Below, piece after piece: positions 1-11,530 of a stretch of 64,000 nt of DNA. The notes beneath the pieces are model-generated. The model was not told the DNA's origin and made no database searches. It saw only the letters and a program-made list of their open reading frames with translations. How positions within the stretch are numbered: position 1 is the stretch's first letter; each line of letters begins with the position of its first letter. Source of the DNA: Carnegiea gigantea (lineage: Eukaryota; Streptophyta; Magnoliopsida; Caryophyllales; Cactaceae). Both the position numbers and the translations under genes were made by a program. The stretch is from the NCBI GenBank assembly GCA_029747015.1, contig JAKOGI010000027.1, forward strand, positions 1,605,001 to 1,669,000. Reading direction: 5' to 3'.

Positions 1-224
1 AGCTAGCTAAACGTTCATGGTGTGGCCCACCATATTATCTTTTAACGCGTTTCGGTGCCAACCAAAATCCTTTCTCAAATAGCGAGGTAGATTCCCATTT
101 CCTATGCAAATAATCCAACCCCTATAAATTTTGTTTTCTTTTCCACTTTGTCTGTTTGGCAATATTGTAGATTTGACATAAATCTCAATTATAAGGCTTC
201 TTCTTTTGGTTGGTAAATTATAAT

Positions 225-535
225 TATTAAAAGAGTAAAGTTGATTGAGATAAATTAAAGTGAATTGAAGTAGATTAAAGTTAATATTTTTTATTGCAGT
301 GGGTTGAAGTAGGTTGAAGTAGATTGAAACTAGTTAAAGTGGGTTGAAGTTGGTATATTATTTGAAGTTTGTTAAAATAGTGAGAATAAAATTTTGAAAG
401 AGGTGGGTTAAAATTGCGTAAAGTGAGTTAAAGTTTGTTGAAATTAGTTCAAGTAGGTTGAAATTGGTTGAAATTGGTATTTTTTATTAAAATAAGTTGA
501 AGTTGGTTGAAATTGGTAAATTAGAAAATACCAAC
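225..535. repeat. Degenerate decamer repeat block (GTTGAAGTAG-like)
   Basis: Many imperfect copies of a 9-11 bp unit resembling gttgaagtag or attgaagtgg follow one another here, separated by short AT-rich spacers around 285, 355 and 480. It could be the body of a decayed MITE or a minisatellite. I found no terminal inverted repeats or target duplication. Confidence 0.5.
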
Positions 536-986
536 GAAAAGAACAGATCCTATGTTTTGTGCAAATGATACAAATGTTTAGTTTATTATTGCTTTAATCT
601 GAGTGAAAAATTCACGGGAGTAAACTGTCATCAAATAGATGGAATGTAAGTTAAGAATTTACTCAGTTTTGCATATAACCATGACTATGAGCAGTAATCA
701 CAAAAGTTTAGGTTGTGTCCTTATGAAAAAAATTATAATGGGTAAAATATTTGATTTTAGATCAGAACGACTATGTAGATAACAAAATTGTGTGAAGTTT
801 AAATTGTCCATCAGTTATTAGAATTCAACACAATAATAAGCTCAACTGTAATATTATCTTTAAAGATTTTACGACTTGGATTGAATTGATAATATATGCT
901 TGATTTAATTTTGCTTACTATGGGGATAATAGAAACACGATAGTTGCATGTACCTTCCAAAAGTTTACTGTAATTCAAATAAGAAA

Positions 987-988
<2 letters not shown>

Positions 989-1039
<51 letters not shown>
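989..1039. repeat. (AT)n microsatellite
   Basis: About 25 uninterrupted AT dinucleotides. Such tracts slip easily and are often length-polymorphic. Confidence 0.95.
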
Positions 1040-1042
<3 letters not shown>

Positions 1043-2411
1043 ATTTCTTTAAATAAAAAATAACGAAATTAACTCATAGAGCATCTTCAGTAGATATGAT
1101 CTAGACAATAAATTTAAACATGAAAAGGAATCCTCATTCATGATTCTAACCACTAGTTATGTTAATGGTGACTGAAAAATCTGTATGCTGCAGAACTACA
1201 ATAAATTATGCTTAAACGGAATAATACAAAGATAGGACCATATAAAATTTCATCGTTAACTCATCTTGCAATCAAAACAATAGTATCCCATAAGACAAGA
1301 TCCAACTCTCTTTTGTAACTTGATATATTCATATCTATAAAAATTCACCAATATGAGGATAAATTCACTTTTAAAATTGCATGAAACCAAGAGAACAAAA
1401 CTCACATCATAAGAAGCAAAATAAATAAAATATTGAAAGTTGAGAAAAACAAGGCTTACTGCCTGCATTATTTTTGATGGTATCCCCTCACTAGTGACTA
1501 GACTAGATGGAAATGGTTGGAAATTTTTTTTTTTGTTTGTCTGTTTGTGGGTTTTTTTTTGGGGGGGATTAATACAAAGGAGAGCTACCCAATCCAGATT
1601 AATATATAAAATAACTAATGTGCCTGTTTTATGAAGGTAGAAAAATATTATATTTTCCTTAAGATATACACAATATAACGTACTTTTTTAAATTTACAAA
1701 TAATAACAACAACAACAACATCGACAAAATAATAATGTACATTTTTTAAATCTACAACAACAATAATAATAACAATACATTACCTTCTTTATCTAAAAAT
1801 AATATACCTTTTATTGTTTCGGGTGAGATTGCATGTTTTATGAGCCAAATGTCAGTAAGATCTATAATAGTAAAGGTGAATTTTGTCTCTTTGTTTTAGA
1901 TTTACAGTTTATTCATGTGTGATATTCATTGTAAGCATTGTTTGGTTTTCTATTAATAAACTTGTTATGTTTGTTTTCCAAAAACAATATTTTAAAAGAA
2001 ACATATCTAGCCTCATTTCCTTGGTTCTCCAAAAATTTTAGTGTGATATTTGATTTGATGTAATGCAATGATAATATAATGATGCAATTAACTTTGCAAT
2101 GTAATCATGGTTACTTAGTTTGTAGAATCATAATTACAAAATAGTTCTTTTATTGCAATAATCTCATACAGCCAAACAAGGCAATGAAAACATAATTATA
2201 AACTTATTTGCATTACAAGATTTACTACATCTAACCAAACCTTACATAGATTTTAGATGGCAAATCTTGTTTATTTAGTTTCAATGTTAGTGCTTATTTT
2301 ACAAATATTTTTTTTTGTATTTCTACCAAAAAGAAATGGTCTCTACGATTGTCAATAAGCCTAGGGCAAGGAATATCAATTTTCCAGGACAATTGTATTA
2401 ATTATAACTAG

Positions 2412-2473
2412 TCTGGACCCGTGCTTTGCACGGTGCGTACTACGGTAGATAGTTGGTGTTTGTGTGTATATGT

Positions 2474-2513
<40 letters not shown>

Positions 2514-2766
2514 CGAGAGAGAGAATCAAAATAATATAGGAAAGCTCAACAGAAACTCAAATTTATTGAAAGATATAAGTAGATAGTAATTTCATGTACA
2601 ACCGTTAAAACTCAATTATTAAAACAACAAATGATTGTAAAAGACATGATGTAAAGTATGATAGAGATTATAGGTAGTCCAAATATAACTAAAATCATGC
2701 TAAACGTCACCCGTGTTTTGCACGGTGTGTACTACGGTAGATAGTTGGTATTTGTGTGTGTATGTG

Positions 2767-2806
<40 letters not shown>

Positions 2807-2990
2807 GAGAGAGAGAATCAAAATAATATAGGAAAGTTCAACAGAAACTCAAATTTATTAAAAGATATAAGTAGATAGCAATTTTATGTACAACCGTTAA
2901 AACTCAATAATTAAAACAACAGATGATTGTAAAAGAGATAATGTAAAGTATGATAGAGATTATAGGTAGTGCAAATATTCTACATTTTGT
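2412..2990 (-). repeat. Tandem duplication (period 292 bp) of the Helitron 3' end
   Basis: Two near-identical copies begin at about 2418 and 2710. Each contains the hairpin, a (GT)n tract and an identical-looking flank of roughly 200 bp ending near 'gattataggtagt'. Only the outer copy retains the terminal CTAG. In the inner copy the hairpin (2711-2725) is followed by GTGACG instead, so it is probably not a usable terminus. Confidence 0.85.
2457..2511. repeat. (GT)n microsatellite
   Basis: Imperfect GT/TG repeat inside the outer Helitron 3' copy. A matching tract lies at 2752-2801 in the inner copy. Confidence 0.9.
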
Positions 2991-4370
2991 TCATAGTATC
3001 CCAGTTTGAATTCTAATTGTTCATAGTAATATTCTACATTTTGTTTCTTCGGAGGGTACACGATGTTGCATTGCTAATTTGATTACTTTGATATTCAATT
3101 CTACTAAATGAAATAAATGGATTTATTTTTATTTTTATGGAATTGCTGATTTTTATTTTTAGTTGTTGTAGCCTTTGTTTAATTTTGTTGCATTTTTTTT
3201 TTGATTTCCTTATTCACTTTGAGGGGGAAAGCGTTTGATTTATGAAATAAATTACATTTAGCAAATCAAAATTCAAAATTTAAATATTAAACATGAAAGA
3301 CATAATGTAATATAGTTATATTTGATAGCGAAATCACAACATTTATAAATAGATACAAAAAGAGTAGAACATACAATTGAATAGACAAAATTTGATACAT
3401 GGTAATCTATATGTATATATATTGAAAATACCTGAAAATTCCAAAGGTCAATGGCCAAAGAGATTCGATAATCGCCTAGAAATTAATATTATTCAAAAAG
3501 GCAGAAAAAATTAGTTATTAATAGTATCTCAGGATCAATATATTAGTGGGGGGGGGGAGAAAAATGGATATAGAAGACTTAATTGGATATAAAAGAAGAC
3601 TATATCATGCAATATCCATGTAAACTTTATCGTACAACTGTTGTAAATTCCTCTCAAAAAATAGGCTTTACTCTAAAAATAGGCTTAACTCTAAAAATTG
3701 GGAGATTTTTTAATCAAAAAACAACTAATCTAATTTTAAATTGAGTATTATAATTTTTTAAACTTTCTTAGCAATATTAAACAAAAAGCCTAAAGAATAA
3801 TAAATTGAATTACTCCTTAGCACTTCTATCATTGTTGTTGGTCAATTATCAAAAGCTTTCATTTTCAATTTTTCATGTATTTGCAATCATCACTAATATT
3901 CAACAAAAGCCTAAAGAATAGTCGTTTTGGAGCTTTCATAACATTGGTCAATTGTTTTTCATTTTCAATTATCAAAGTTCACCCAAACATAACGGAGGCC
4001 TCTTTGCCTGCCTCATTCTCTCTCTCCTCTCCTAATTGTCTTCACTCTCTCTCTCCTAATTGTCCCTCTCTCTCCTCTCTGCCTGCCTCATTCTCTCTCT
4101 CCTCTCTGCCTGCCTCTCGAAAGCTCTCTGTTACTTCGACCTGGCCATGTACGCCATGCCCAGAAACACCGCCGGTTTGTTGACTTGAAAACCACCCAAG
4201 TGATGCCAAAACACCGCCACCCCCGCCCCCAAAAAACCCACGAGCCTTGATCTACGAAATTCGGATGAGAACCACCACCGCCGTTGTGTAGATTTGTCGA
4301 AATCGAGCATGAGAAAGGAGCCACGTGCCGCTGTGGTGGTGGCGCGTGGGCGCACACGCTTGCAATGACG

Positions 4371-4614
4371 GCGTTTCTCCGGTTTTCTTTCTATGGCTGT
4401 GTAGATCGGCGATGATGTGGGGTTTTCGGACGAAGAAGATCTTGAAACAACCTTCGTCGGCGGCGCGTGACGTTCACGCGCCACCTCCCCGGTGCGTTTC
4501 TCTGGTTTTCTTTCTATGACTGCGTAGATCGGCGATGATGCGGGGTTTTGGGAGGAAGAAGATCGTGAAACGACCTTTGTCGGCGGCGCGTGGCGGTCAC
4601 GCGCCACTCCTCCC
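4371..4614. repeat. GC-rich 122-bp tandem duplication inside the Helitron
   Basis: Two copies start at gcgtttctcc (4371) and gcgtttctct (4493). They lie in a locally GC-rich segment (about 4000-4620) that contrasts with the AT-rich rest of the element. Overlapping open frames exist on both strands but none resembles a protein I know. The composition suggests captured host sequence, which is common in Helitrons, but the donor is not identifiable from here. Confidence 0.75.
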
Positions 4615-4960
4615 CGGTGTCTTCTGATGGGTATGGTCTTAGTTTTCTTTGTTTCCGTTTCCTAGTTTCCTTTATTTCCATTTTCTGAGCCAATGTAGAG
4701 ATTCGGGCAGAGGAAGGTTGGGGGTTAGGAAATTTGGTTTGAATCTGGATTTGGGAACATGTTGGGCATGAATTTAACAACATCTATATGTAGTGTAATA
4801 CCAAATTTATAGGAAAGTTCAACCTGTGGGCATTAAACATGTTGGGCATGAAAAATTTATAGGAAAGCACGGGTCCAGACACTACAGATAAAATCTGAAT
4901 TTGGGAACATGTTGGGCATAAATTTAACACACAAACACATACACACACAAACATGTTTAT

Positions 4961-5180
4961 GGGCATTAAACGTGAGGATTGGAAGCCTTCTAGGCAAAAA
5001 AAATTAGCTATTAACATGTTTCTAGGCATTAATACCAAAAAATCAATTACAAAAAACAAATAACATATTTCTGGGCATTAAACGTGAGGATTGGAAGCCT
5101 TCTAGGAAAGAAAAATTAGCTATTAACATGTTTCTGGATATTAATACCAAAAAATCAATTACAAAAAAGAAATAAGAGAC
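4961..5180. repeat. 112-bp tandem repeat inside the Helitron
   Basis: The segment starting gggcattaaacgtgaggatt occurs at 4961 and again at 5073, followed by nearly the same sequence each time. A third related motif (gaacatgttgggcat) recurs at about 4755 and 4905. Confidence 0.8.
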
Positions 5181-5580
5181 TGACCGGAGGATTGAAAGTC
5201 TTACAAATCAGATCGAAGGACGTGATGTAGACAACCGGATTCGGAACAGAAGGGTTTTATGAATTTTTTTCACGGTGAAACAATTTTGGTAGCAGGGTAA
5301 TGGATTCCTGTTAGAAGGAGATTGATTGTGAATGTTATTCTTATTTCATTTTCATGTATCTGTAATAAAATAATGTTATTCGTATTTCCTTTTTATGTAT
5401 CTGTAATAAACGAAAATGATTATATTTTTCTTGTTAAGTTTTATTTGGTTCTGAATTAATTACTGCATATGGACGGATGAGATTGAAGTGAGGATTAATC
5501 CGATGGCCCAGAAGTTCTAATTTTTGACAGTGCAGGAAAATGCCATGTCAGAAATACATTGCTTTTATATATAGTATAGA

Positions 5581-7233
5581 TGGTCTAAAATACTTTTATG
5601 AAATGAAGATATATCTATCAGTTCTATGTAGTAAAGGAGGCTGTATCATCAAAAACTTCCCATAATTTGTCTTGATTAATTTTTTTGGCAAATAACAGAT
5701 AACTCATTGATTAAAGGTAGACCTGTCAATTTGGAGGGGACAAGTTAGATGCGGATTGATCTATTCCTGGTTCGGATTTGCAAATGTTAAACCCTCTAAT
5801 GTAATTTTTTTATTAATTCTTTTCTTCTACAAATATTATAAGAATTAATATAATTTTTTTTAAAAAAAATCTAACTCCAAAACTTCAAACATTAATTTTT
5901 AAGCTCTTTTTAGGTGTCAGTCTATTGCACCTAAGACTCATTTACTTTTTAGAGCATGTCTTCTCATCAAGAGAATAAAGAAAAGAAATATGCATGCACA
6001 TTTAACTGTTTCTCTTACGAAATATATTTGATGATGCGAGTATCATTTGCCCAGGGAAGATAATCAAACATGCAAGTCTTTTTTTTTGGTCCCAAATGTA
6101 GTACTTTACGCGGTTACAATGATTCGATTAGATGATGAAAAGGTAGTTTGTCATAGGAAAAAGATTAAATAATTTTAGCAATTACGGTGAGAGACTAATA
6201 GATAGGGAAGAAAGATATGAAAAATTTAAAAGAGGGGGGAAAATAAGAATTTTGCTTTTTTAAGTAACATTTCAGTGGTTACATATGCTCATTAACAAAT
6301 AAAAATTCAACACATATATTGGGTAAATTGAATTTTTGCATAAAAACATATATACTAAAAAAGTCAGCCTACACCTAACGGATTTGATCCAAATGGATTC
6401 TGGTTTCAAAATCTTGTCGAAGACCCTAACTTTTTCATACATATTCGGGTCGGGTTTTTGAGTCGGGTAAATTTTTGCCAGGTGTAATTAAAAGTCATAC
6501 GACACTTACATAAGATGTCACATTCAAACGAATACGAATCTAAAATAACAAAATAAATATCTCCTTTAAAAAAACTAATTGCTAACATATTGGTTGCTCA
6601 TCCCCCACTCACTTGCTATTTCTTGATGCACCATTTGAGAAGATCTGTAGATCTAGTATAGTTTTCTTGTAAAAAACACTTCCCTATTATTATAGATCGT
6701 ATCTCACATACTGACATCCATCGAAACCCTATAATTGTAATCAATTAACAATTTCATCTCATATCCAACATACATGAAACTAAATTTATTAAAACTCTCC
6801 AAAAGGAAGAGCCAATACCACTCATCCAAAAAGGCCAAGAAACCAACTCTCACAAATGGAGAGACTCAATTTAAACTAAGAATACATAATAATTGAAAAT
6901 ATTAACGCTTACTCTTAGCAGATTTATCAATAATGGCCTCTTTGAATTGCAAGAGATTAGGGTTTCTTCTAGGGAGAAAATGAGGAAGAAACAGATTAGT
7001 AGTGTCTCAATTTATTCCGTGAAAAAAATAATTTGTCTCAATTATTTGTGAATTTGAATTTTGTCTCAATGTTTAAAATTTACTATATTAGGCATTACTA
7101 TAACCATCATCTCACACGGAAGGGAGGGGGAAGAATCTTTACACGTCCAAATCTGCTCGTAGGTTTTCTACTAGGCGTTGTGTTTCGATTTGTTGTCGGC
7201 TTTATGTCAAGTCACATAACAATAAGTCAATAA
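5581..7233. other. AT-rich intergenic DNA, no gene seen
   Basis: No recognisable coding sequence, RNA gene or intact mobile element. It contains low-complexity A/T tracts and a GGGTCGGGT-like stretch near 6447-6468. Confidence 0.55.
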
Positions 7234-8040
7234 GAGCATTCCCAACCGTGAGCCCAATTTTTGGCTCACGGATGGGGCCTACCATTGCCACGTCAACCTT
7301 CTCTCTAACTTTTTATCTCACAATCCTCACTCTCTCCAATGCAAGGCTCATCACTTTGGCTCACCAAATAAAATAATACTAATGGACCCCACATCTAACC
7401 ATATTTAATTGTTTTAAGTTTATATATTTTGGTTGGGTGTTTGGGCTTATTGTGTTCGGAAAAAAGAACTTGTGCAATATTTTTTTTTTAAACATAACAT
7501 ATGGTCGCCCCATTTTTTATTTTTTGTTGTTTCGGTTGGTTATTGGAGGTGATTATTTTTTCGTATTTTTGTGGGTTGGTTGGATTGAGTTTTAATTTGG
7601 AAAAAATAATGAACACATAATAATTAGGTTGTCTACTCAATTACGTTTTCGTTTGAAAATTACAACACTTGCGATATTTAAAAATTGACACGTGGATGGA
7701 TGTAAAAATTACATGAATTGAACCTTGAATAAATGAAGATACATTGGTTAACTTTAGACCCGGGAAAAAAATTACAATTGCTACCTGGCCCAGCAGCAGC
7801 TTTTTTTTTTTTTTCTCCTCTCCTCGGCCCAGACAGCCCAAAAAAAAAAAAGCCTGGCCCGGAATCAAAACGACGTCGTTTTGATCCGGTACCAGACAAA
7901 AAAAAAAGAGGCGGGCCTCTCGCGTGCACGGGCGGCTCGTCGAGCCCAGTCTCGCGGGCCACACGCTGCAGGCCCACGGGCCACCTCCCCCCTCCCGCCC
8001 GCCTTTTTCCATGGCCCGCGTGCCTGCGCTGGGCCTGCTC
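7234..8040. mobile_element. Harbinger/Tourist-like MITE candidate
   Basis: The segment starts with GAGCATTCCCAAC and ends with GGGCCTGCTC, an imperfect inverted pair (GAGCA at both outer ends). It is flanked by TAA at 7231-7233 and 8041-8043, matching the 3-bp TAA/TTA target duplication of PIF/Harbinger elements. A strong hairpin with CGTGAGCC/GGCTCACG arms lies just inside the left end (7247-7270). The right third (7780-8040) is very GC-rich. At 807 bp it is long for a MITE, and the inverted ends are weak, so internal nested sequence is likely. Confidence 0.45.
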
Positions 8041-8642
8041 TAACAAGACAAGTAGGTGAGCCTCTACACTTAAAAAATTAAGAGAGAGAGAGAGTGAGTT
8101 TATGTCAAGTTGTCACATATTTCCCGTAGAATGGACATTTTATTATTTTTCTTTTGAAAAATATAGGTAAAATTGAGCTTATATATATGTATTTTTTTTT
8201 TCCGAGAAGTTTATTTGATTAGTCTTTGCGAGCCAAATAGAAAGTACTCTTAGTAGTGGGGGAAGGGTAACACAAGTACCTAACTAGACTGAAAAAAAGG
8301 CATGACTGCCAAGATAACGAAATCGACAAGAAGCCTATTTGCTATTAACACGGGAATTTTTGTATAATCCAAGATTTTTTTTCTCCGAATTTGGATGTTT
8401 ACACTCCATAGATAACTTCGGTTGTTATAATATCAAAGACACTTTAATTAATGCGAGCTGATTCACAATAATTTTTCATAAGATTATTTCATCAAGAACA
8501 GCCCAATAGACGAGCAGAGTGTGAGAGGGGATGGAGTCATGCACAAGCATTTGATCAAACTAAGTTGATGCTTGACCGTAAAATAACAAGACCTACAAAG
8601 TGTTTGTTTGCTGCCCATAAATTCTTTTCGAACGAGGCATAA

Positions 8643-8785
8643 TTTATATAGCCCACTAATTGATCTTAGGATATAGAGGTTGACATCCCACAAGTAGCTT
8701 TGATAATCAAATAAGAAAAAAATTATATAGCTCAAAATTTGACCTTAGGATATAGAGGTTGACATCCACAAGTAGTTTTGATAAC
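8643..8785. repeat. Local tandem duplication, period about 79 bp
   Basis: The sequence ttaggatatagaggttgaca followed by (t)ccacaagtag occurs at about 8665 and again at about 8744, with a similar 'atatag(c)cc/ctca' lead-in. It looks like a simple local duplication; no function is apparent. Confidence 0.75.
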
Positions 8786-9754
8786 TATTTATCTATCTAC
8801 GTAACTATATTTAAAATTGAGTGATTCCTTATCTTTTTAAGTGTCATAACTCTATTGGTTAGGATATTAACTATATTTCGTTTATTTCGTCTTTTAGGAA
8901 CATACAACTCCTTCTGTTGGGCACCCAAAAGACTTTTCATCCTCTCCCTAATCAATTACTTAGAAATGTCATTAATAAACATATATTACCATATAAAAAA
9001 ATAGCACACACATAATCCTTTAAAAAAAATCACTAGATCCAAAAAGCATTTAACAAGTAAAATTAATCTTAACAATTAAAACAACATTGTTGATTAAATA
9101 CACTGACATGTTGTCTTACCTGCCCCTTCCATGGCAAGAGGAATAGTTCTCATTGTATCAAATATACTTTAGTGATGCATACCAAGCCCCAAACTAACTT
9201 CTGGTTACACCCTCACCCATACCAAAATCCAAGCTAATCTTCCTTGGTCAAGAAAGGCACCTCTCCAGCACTTCATCCGGTTTCGACTTGTCTTCTTACC
9301 ATCCTAACAACGTCCAATTGGGGAAATCCTTGCTTCTTTGGGAAGTTTAGGAAGTCAATTTTAGGATGATGCAATAAAATCCCAAGTTAGTTGCATTTTA
9401 ATTCCTTAAAGTGATAAAAACAGACCCCAACTTCTACAGTGCAGATTTTTATCCGTAAAATTGCTTAGTTTGGGATGAGTTTGAATCCTACCTAGTGAAA
9501 CCCAATCGATGCAAAACTAAGTTTCACTGATTCCTTGAGATGTCTATTTTAGCCCCATGTGCTAAAATTCAGTGTTGGATTTCAAATTTGGGAGAAATAA
9601 CCCAAATATATGAAGTGTACACAAAATTTCAATTTTTAAGTAATGTGGAATTTAGCCTTAATTGAGGAGGATACAACTCTAATCTTTGAGATTACTTAGA
9701 ATGAAGTGATTCTACACACACCAAGAAAGTTGTGCCAAGTGACAGGACCCCCAT

Positions 9755-10318
9755 TGTTAGAGTAAAGCCTTTTAGAAGCTTCCCAGATAGTGAAGAATAA
9801 ATCTTGAAAAAATACAACTTGTCTTGATTGTAATCATCCTAGCATTTGAAAGTATTTTTTGAGAATATTTTTGTAAGCCACATATTGGGCCACTTGTCCT
9901 ACTAACGTAACACCTAATCCCCCACATTTTGGGTATTTATAAACCCAATTACCTCCATGTATACGCAGCCTGAGTTGAATTATAAAATGAAAGACAAAAG
10001 ACGATATTCTCTCTAAATCTCTACATTTTTATCACTCGATTAACAATAGTGAGTAGAGTATTTTATTTAGAATTCTTCTTTGGTGACCAAAAGCCTTTAG
10101 GAGAGGTATTTGGTGGGAAGTTATTAATCTATCATCTAGGAACTTATCTTCGCACAAATTTCACAATCTTATTGATTATTTGAGATTGAACTCCAAGAGG
10201 AGTATCATTTGGATGTGATTAGTTCCTCGCTATATTAATCTCGGGAGTTTGAGGAGCCATCCTCATCATTTAGTTACAATACGAGGTGAATCGGTGACAT
10301 GACCTTTGTGTTTCAACA
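9755..10318 (+). mobile_element. Possible solo-LTR-like segment
   Basis: The segment can be bounded by TGTTAG and CAACA, the TG...CA form of an LTR. It contains a plausible promoter (gtatttataaaccc near 9937) followed by AT-rich leader-like sequence with ataaaatgaaag. No 5-bp target duplication was found, and neither a primer binding site nor coding sequence follows. The call rests on general resemblance only. Confidence 0.25.
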
Positions 10319-11329
10319 ATAAATTTCTCATAAAAGTATTTTTCTATTAAAAAAAAAACTTACCAAAAAAACTGTATCACATAATAACAATTCAGCAGTT
10401 TTGCACCATTGTGAAGATTACAAGATTACGTATGAAGTTAGGTCCCATCCATACGATATGGGAAGTAAAGGTTCTAATTTTATTAGCCATGCCTCACTCG
10501 ATTCACACACAATGGAAATTAGAAACAAAGGGAATTACAGAGATACTAAGGAAGAGGTGAGAAGATATTGCGAGTGTGTACAATCAAGTAGTCACGTACA
10601 AAAGTAGAACTTACTTTAGGTGACGGTCCAAAAGAGCAAACGAACGACCGACATGCTTTACAAGCAAAGAGCTTTGCATGCATAAGAATGAAGAGCCCTT
10701 TAATTATTTCCTCGGCTGACCATCTTGTATTTATGTACTTATTGTAGACTACGTTTTCTTTCATGTTAAGCTCACATCACACATGCAAGATTCCATACAT
10801 CCATATCCTCCTACCATCATGCATCCTGGCCCAAATGCTAATGGCAATGTGACATACACTATTTTGTCTTCTTCAAAGCGATTTTCAAGGCCTGTTCTTC
10901 ATAGTTTTAATAGATGCATCTCTTGAAGAACTATAAATTTTCTCAATTAAAGCACAATTACAAAATGTCTCATAGATTAGTATCACTGTATCATAATGTT
11001 AAAATTCATAAGAGTAGGAAAACAATAAATGAAAATATTCTCAATGTTGCTTCTGTGACATTTAAGAGACGCCATGCTAATATTTACAACAATTTCACGA
11101 TGCACTCGATAGTTTCGAATAAAACCAGTGTAATTTGAACCCACAACCATCTAGTCGATTTGACAATTAAGTATTTTGACGCATGTAGATATAGAATTAT
11201 ATTGAATTTATTGATCATTACATATAATTCCATTAAAATATTGTATGAAAATAGAATTTTTTCTATTCTCAAAAGAGAATGGAAGGTTTTTTGGTTGAGT
11301 GAGTAAGACAGCAACATACCTTTTCGTTA

Positions 11330-11530
11330 TTTCTTTCTATCAAAGAATCATATGAACGGCGGATTCCCACACGCATTGGACAATTCCAACGATTATAGTC
11401 GAAAAGAACAGAAATAAGAAAGGGTTTTTCAACCCATAAGGAGATTTTACTGTCTTCTTTAAGTATTTCTAACTTCGAAATATCTTCATTCCCAGAAAAA
11501 GAAGTTGGGGGATATTGTGTATCAAAATTT
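11330..11530 (-). pseudogene. Possible plastid ycf1-like relic (NUPT)
   Basis: On the minus strand a short open stretch reads LEILKEDSKISLWVEKP and then FDYNRWNCPMR. This resembles a conserved part of plastid Ycf1 (TIC214), where a WFEKP...LFDYKRWNRP-type motif occurs. Similarity fades after the MR residues. If correct, this is an old nuclear insertion of plastid DNA, now non-functional. The match is from memory of the family and covers only about 45 residues. Confidence 0.4.

Larger units (their letters stand above)
1..2407. other. AT-rich intergenic DNA, no gene seen
   Basis: No ORF with recognisable protein similarity is present on either strand. The stretch holds a degenerate decamer array, a long (AT)n tract, a T9G7 tract at 1552-1567 and short AAC/AAT-rich runs near 1700-1775. 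I see no exon-like segments. Confidence 0.6.
2408..5580 (-). mobile_element. Non-autonomous Helitron with both termini
   Basis: Read on the minus strand, the element begins at 5580 with TCTATACTATATATAAAAGC, a typical plant Helitron 5' end. It finishes at 2408 with CTAG, preceded by a 6-bp stem hairpin with a 3-nt loop at 2419-2433. The insertion lies between A (2407) and T (5581), the A^T target preference of Helitrons, with no target duplication. No Rep/helicase is encoded, so mobilisation would need an autonomous partner. The interior is heavily rearranged: a 292-bp duplication of the 3' end, a GC-rich 122-bp tandem duplication, a 112-bp tandem repeat and an extra 3'-end-like fragment near 4865. 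Termini are seen directly; the family call rests on known Helitron structure. Confidence 0.82.

Noticed and set aside
4131..4607. 158-codon minus-strand ORF in the Helitron
   Set aside because: It is kept open by a GC-rich tandem duplication, overlaps open frames on the other strand, and resembles no protein family.
7641..8059. Overlapping ORFs of about 110-123 codons on both strands
   Set aside because: All depend on the GC-rich, low-complexity end of the MITE-like element; multiple frames are open at once.
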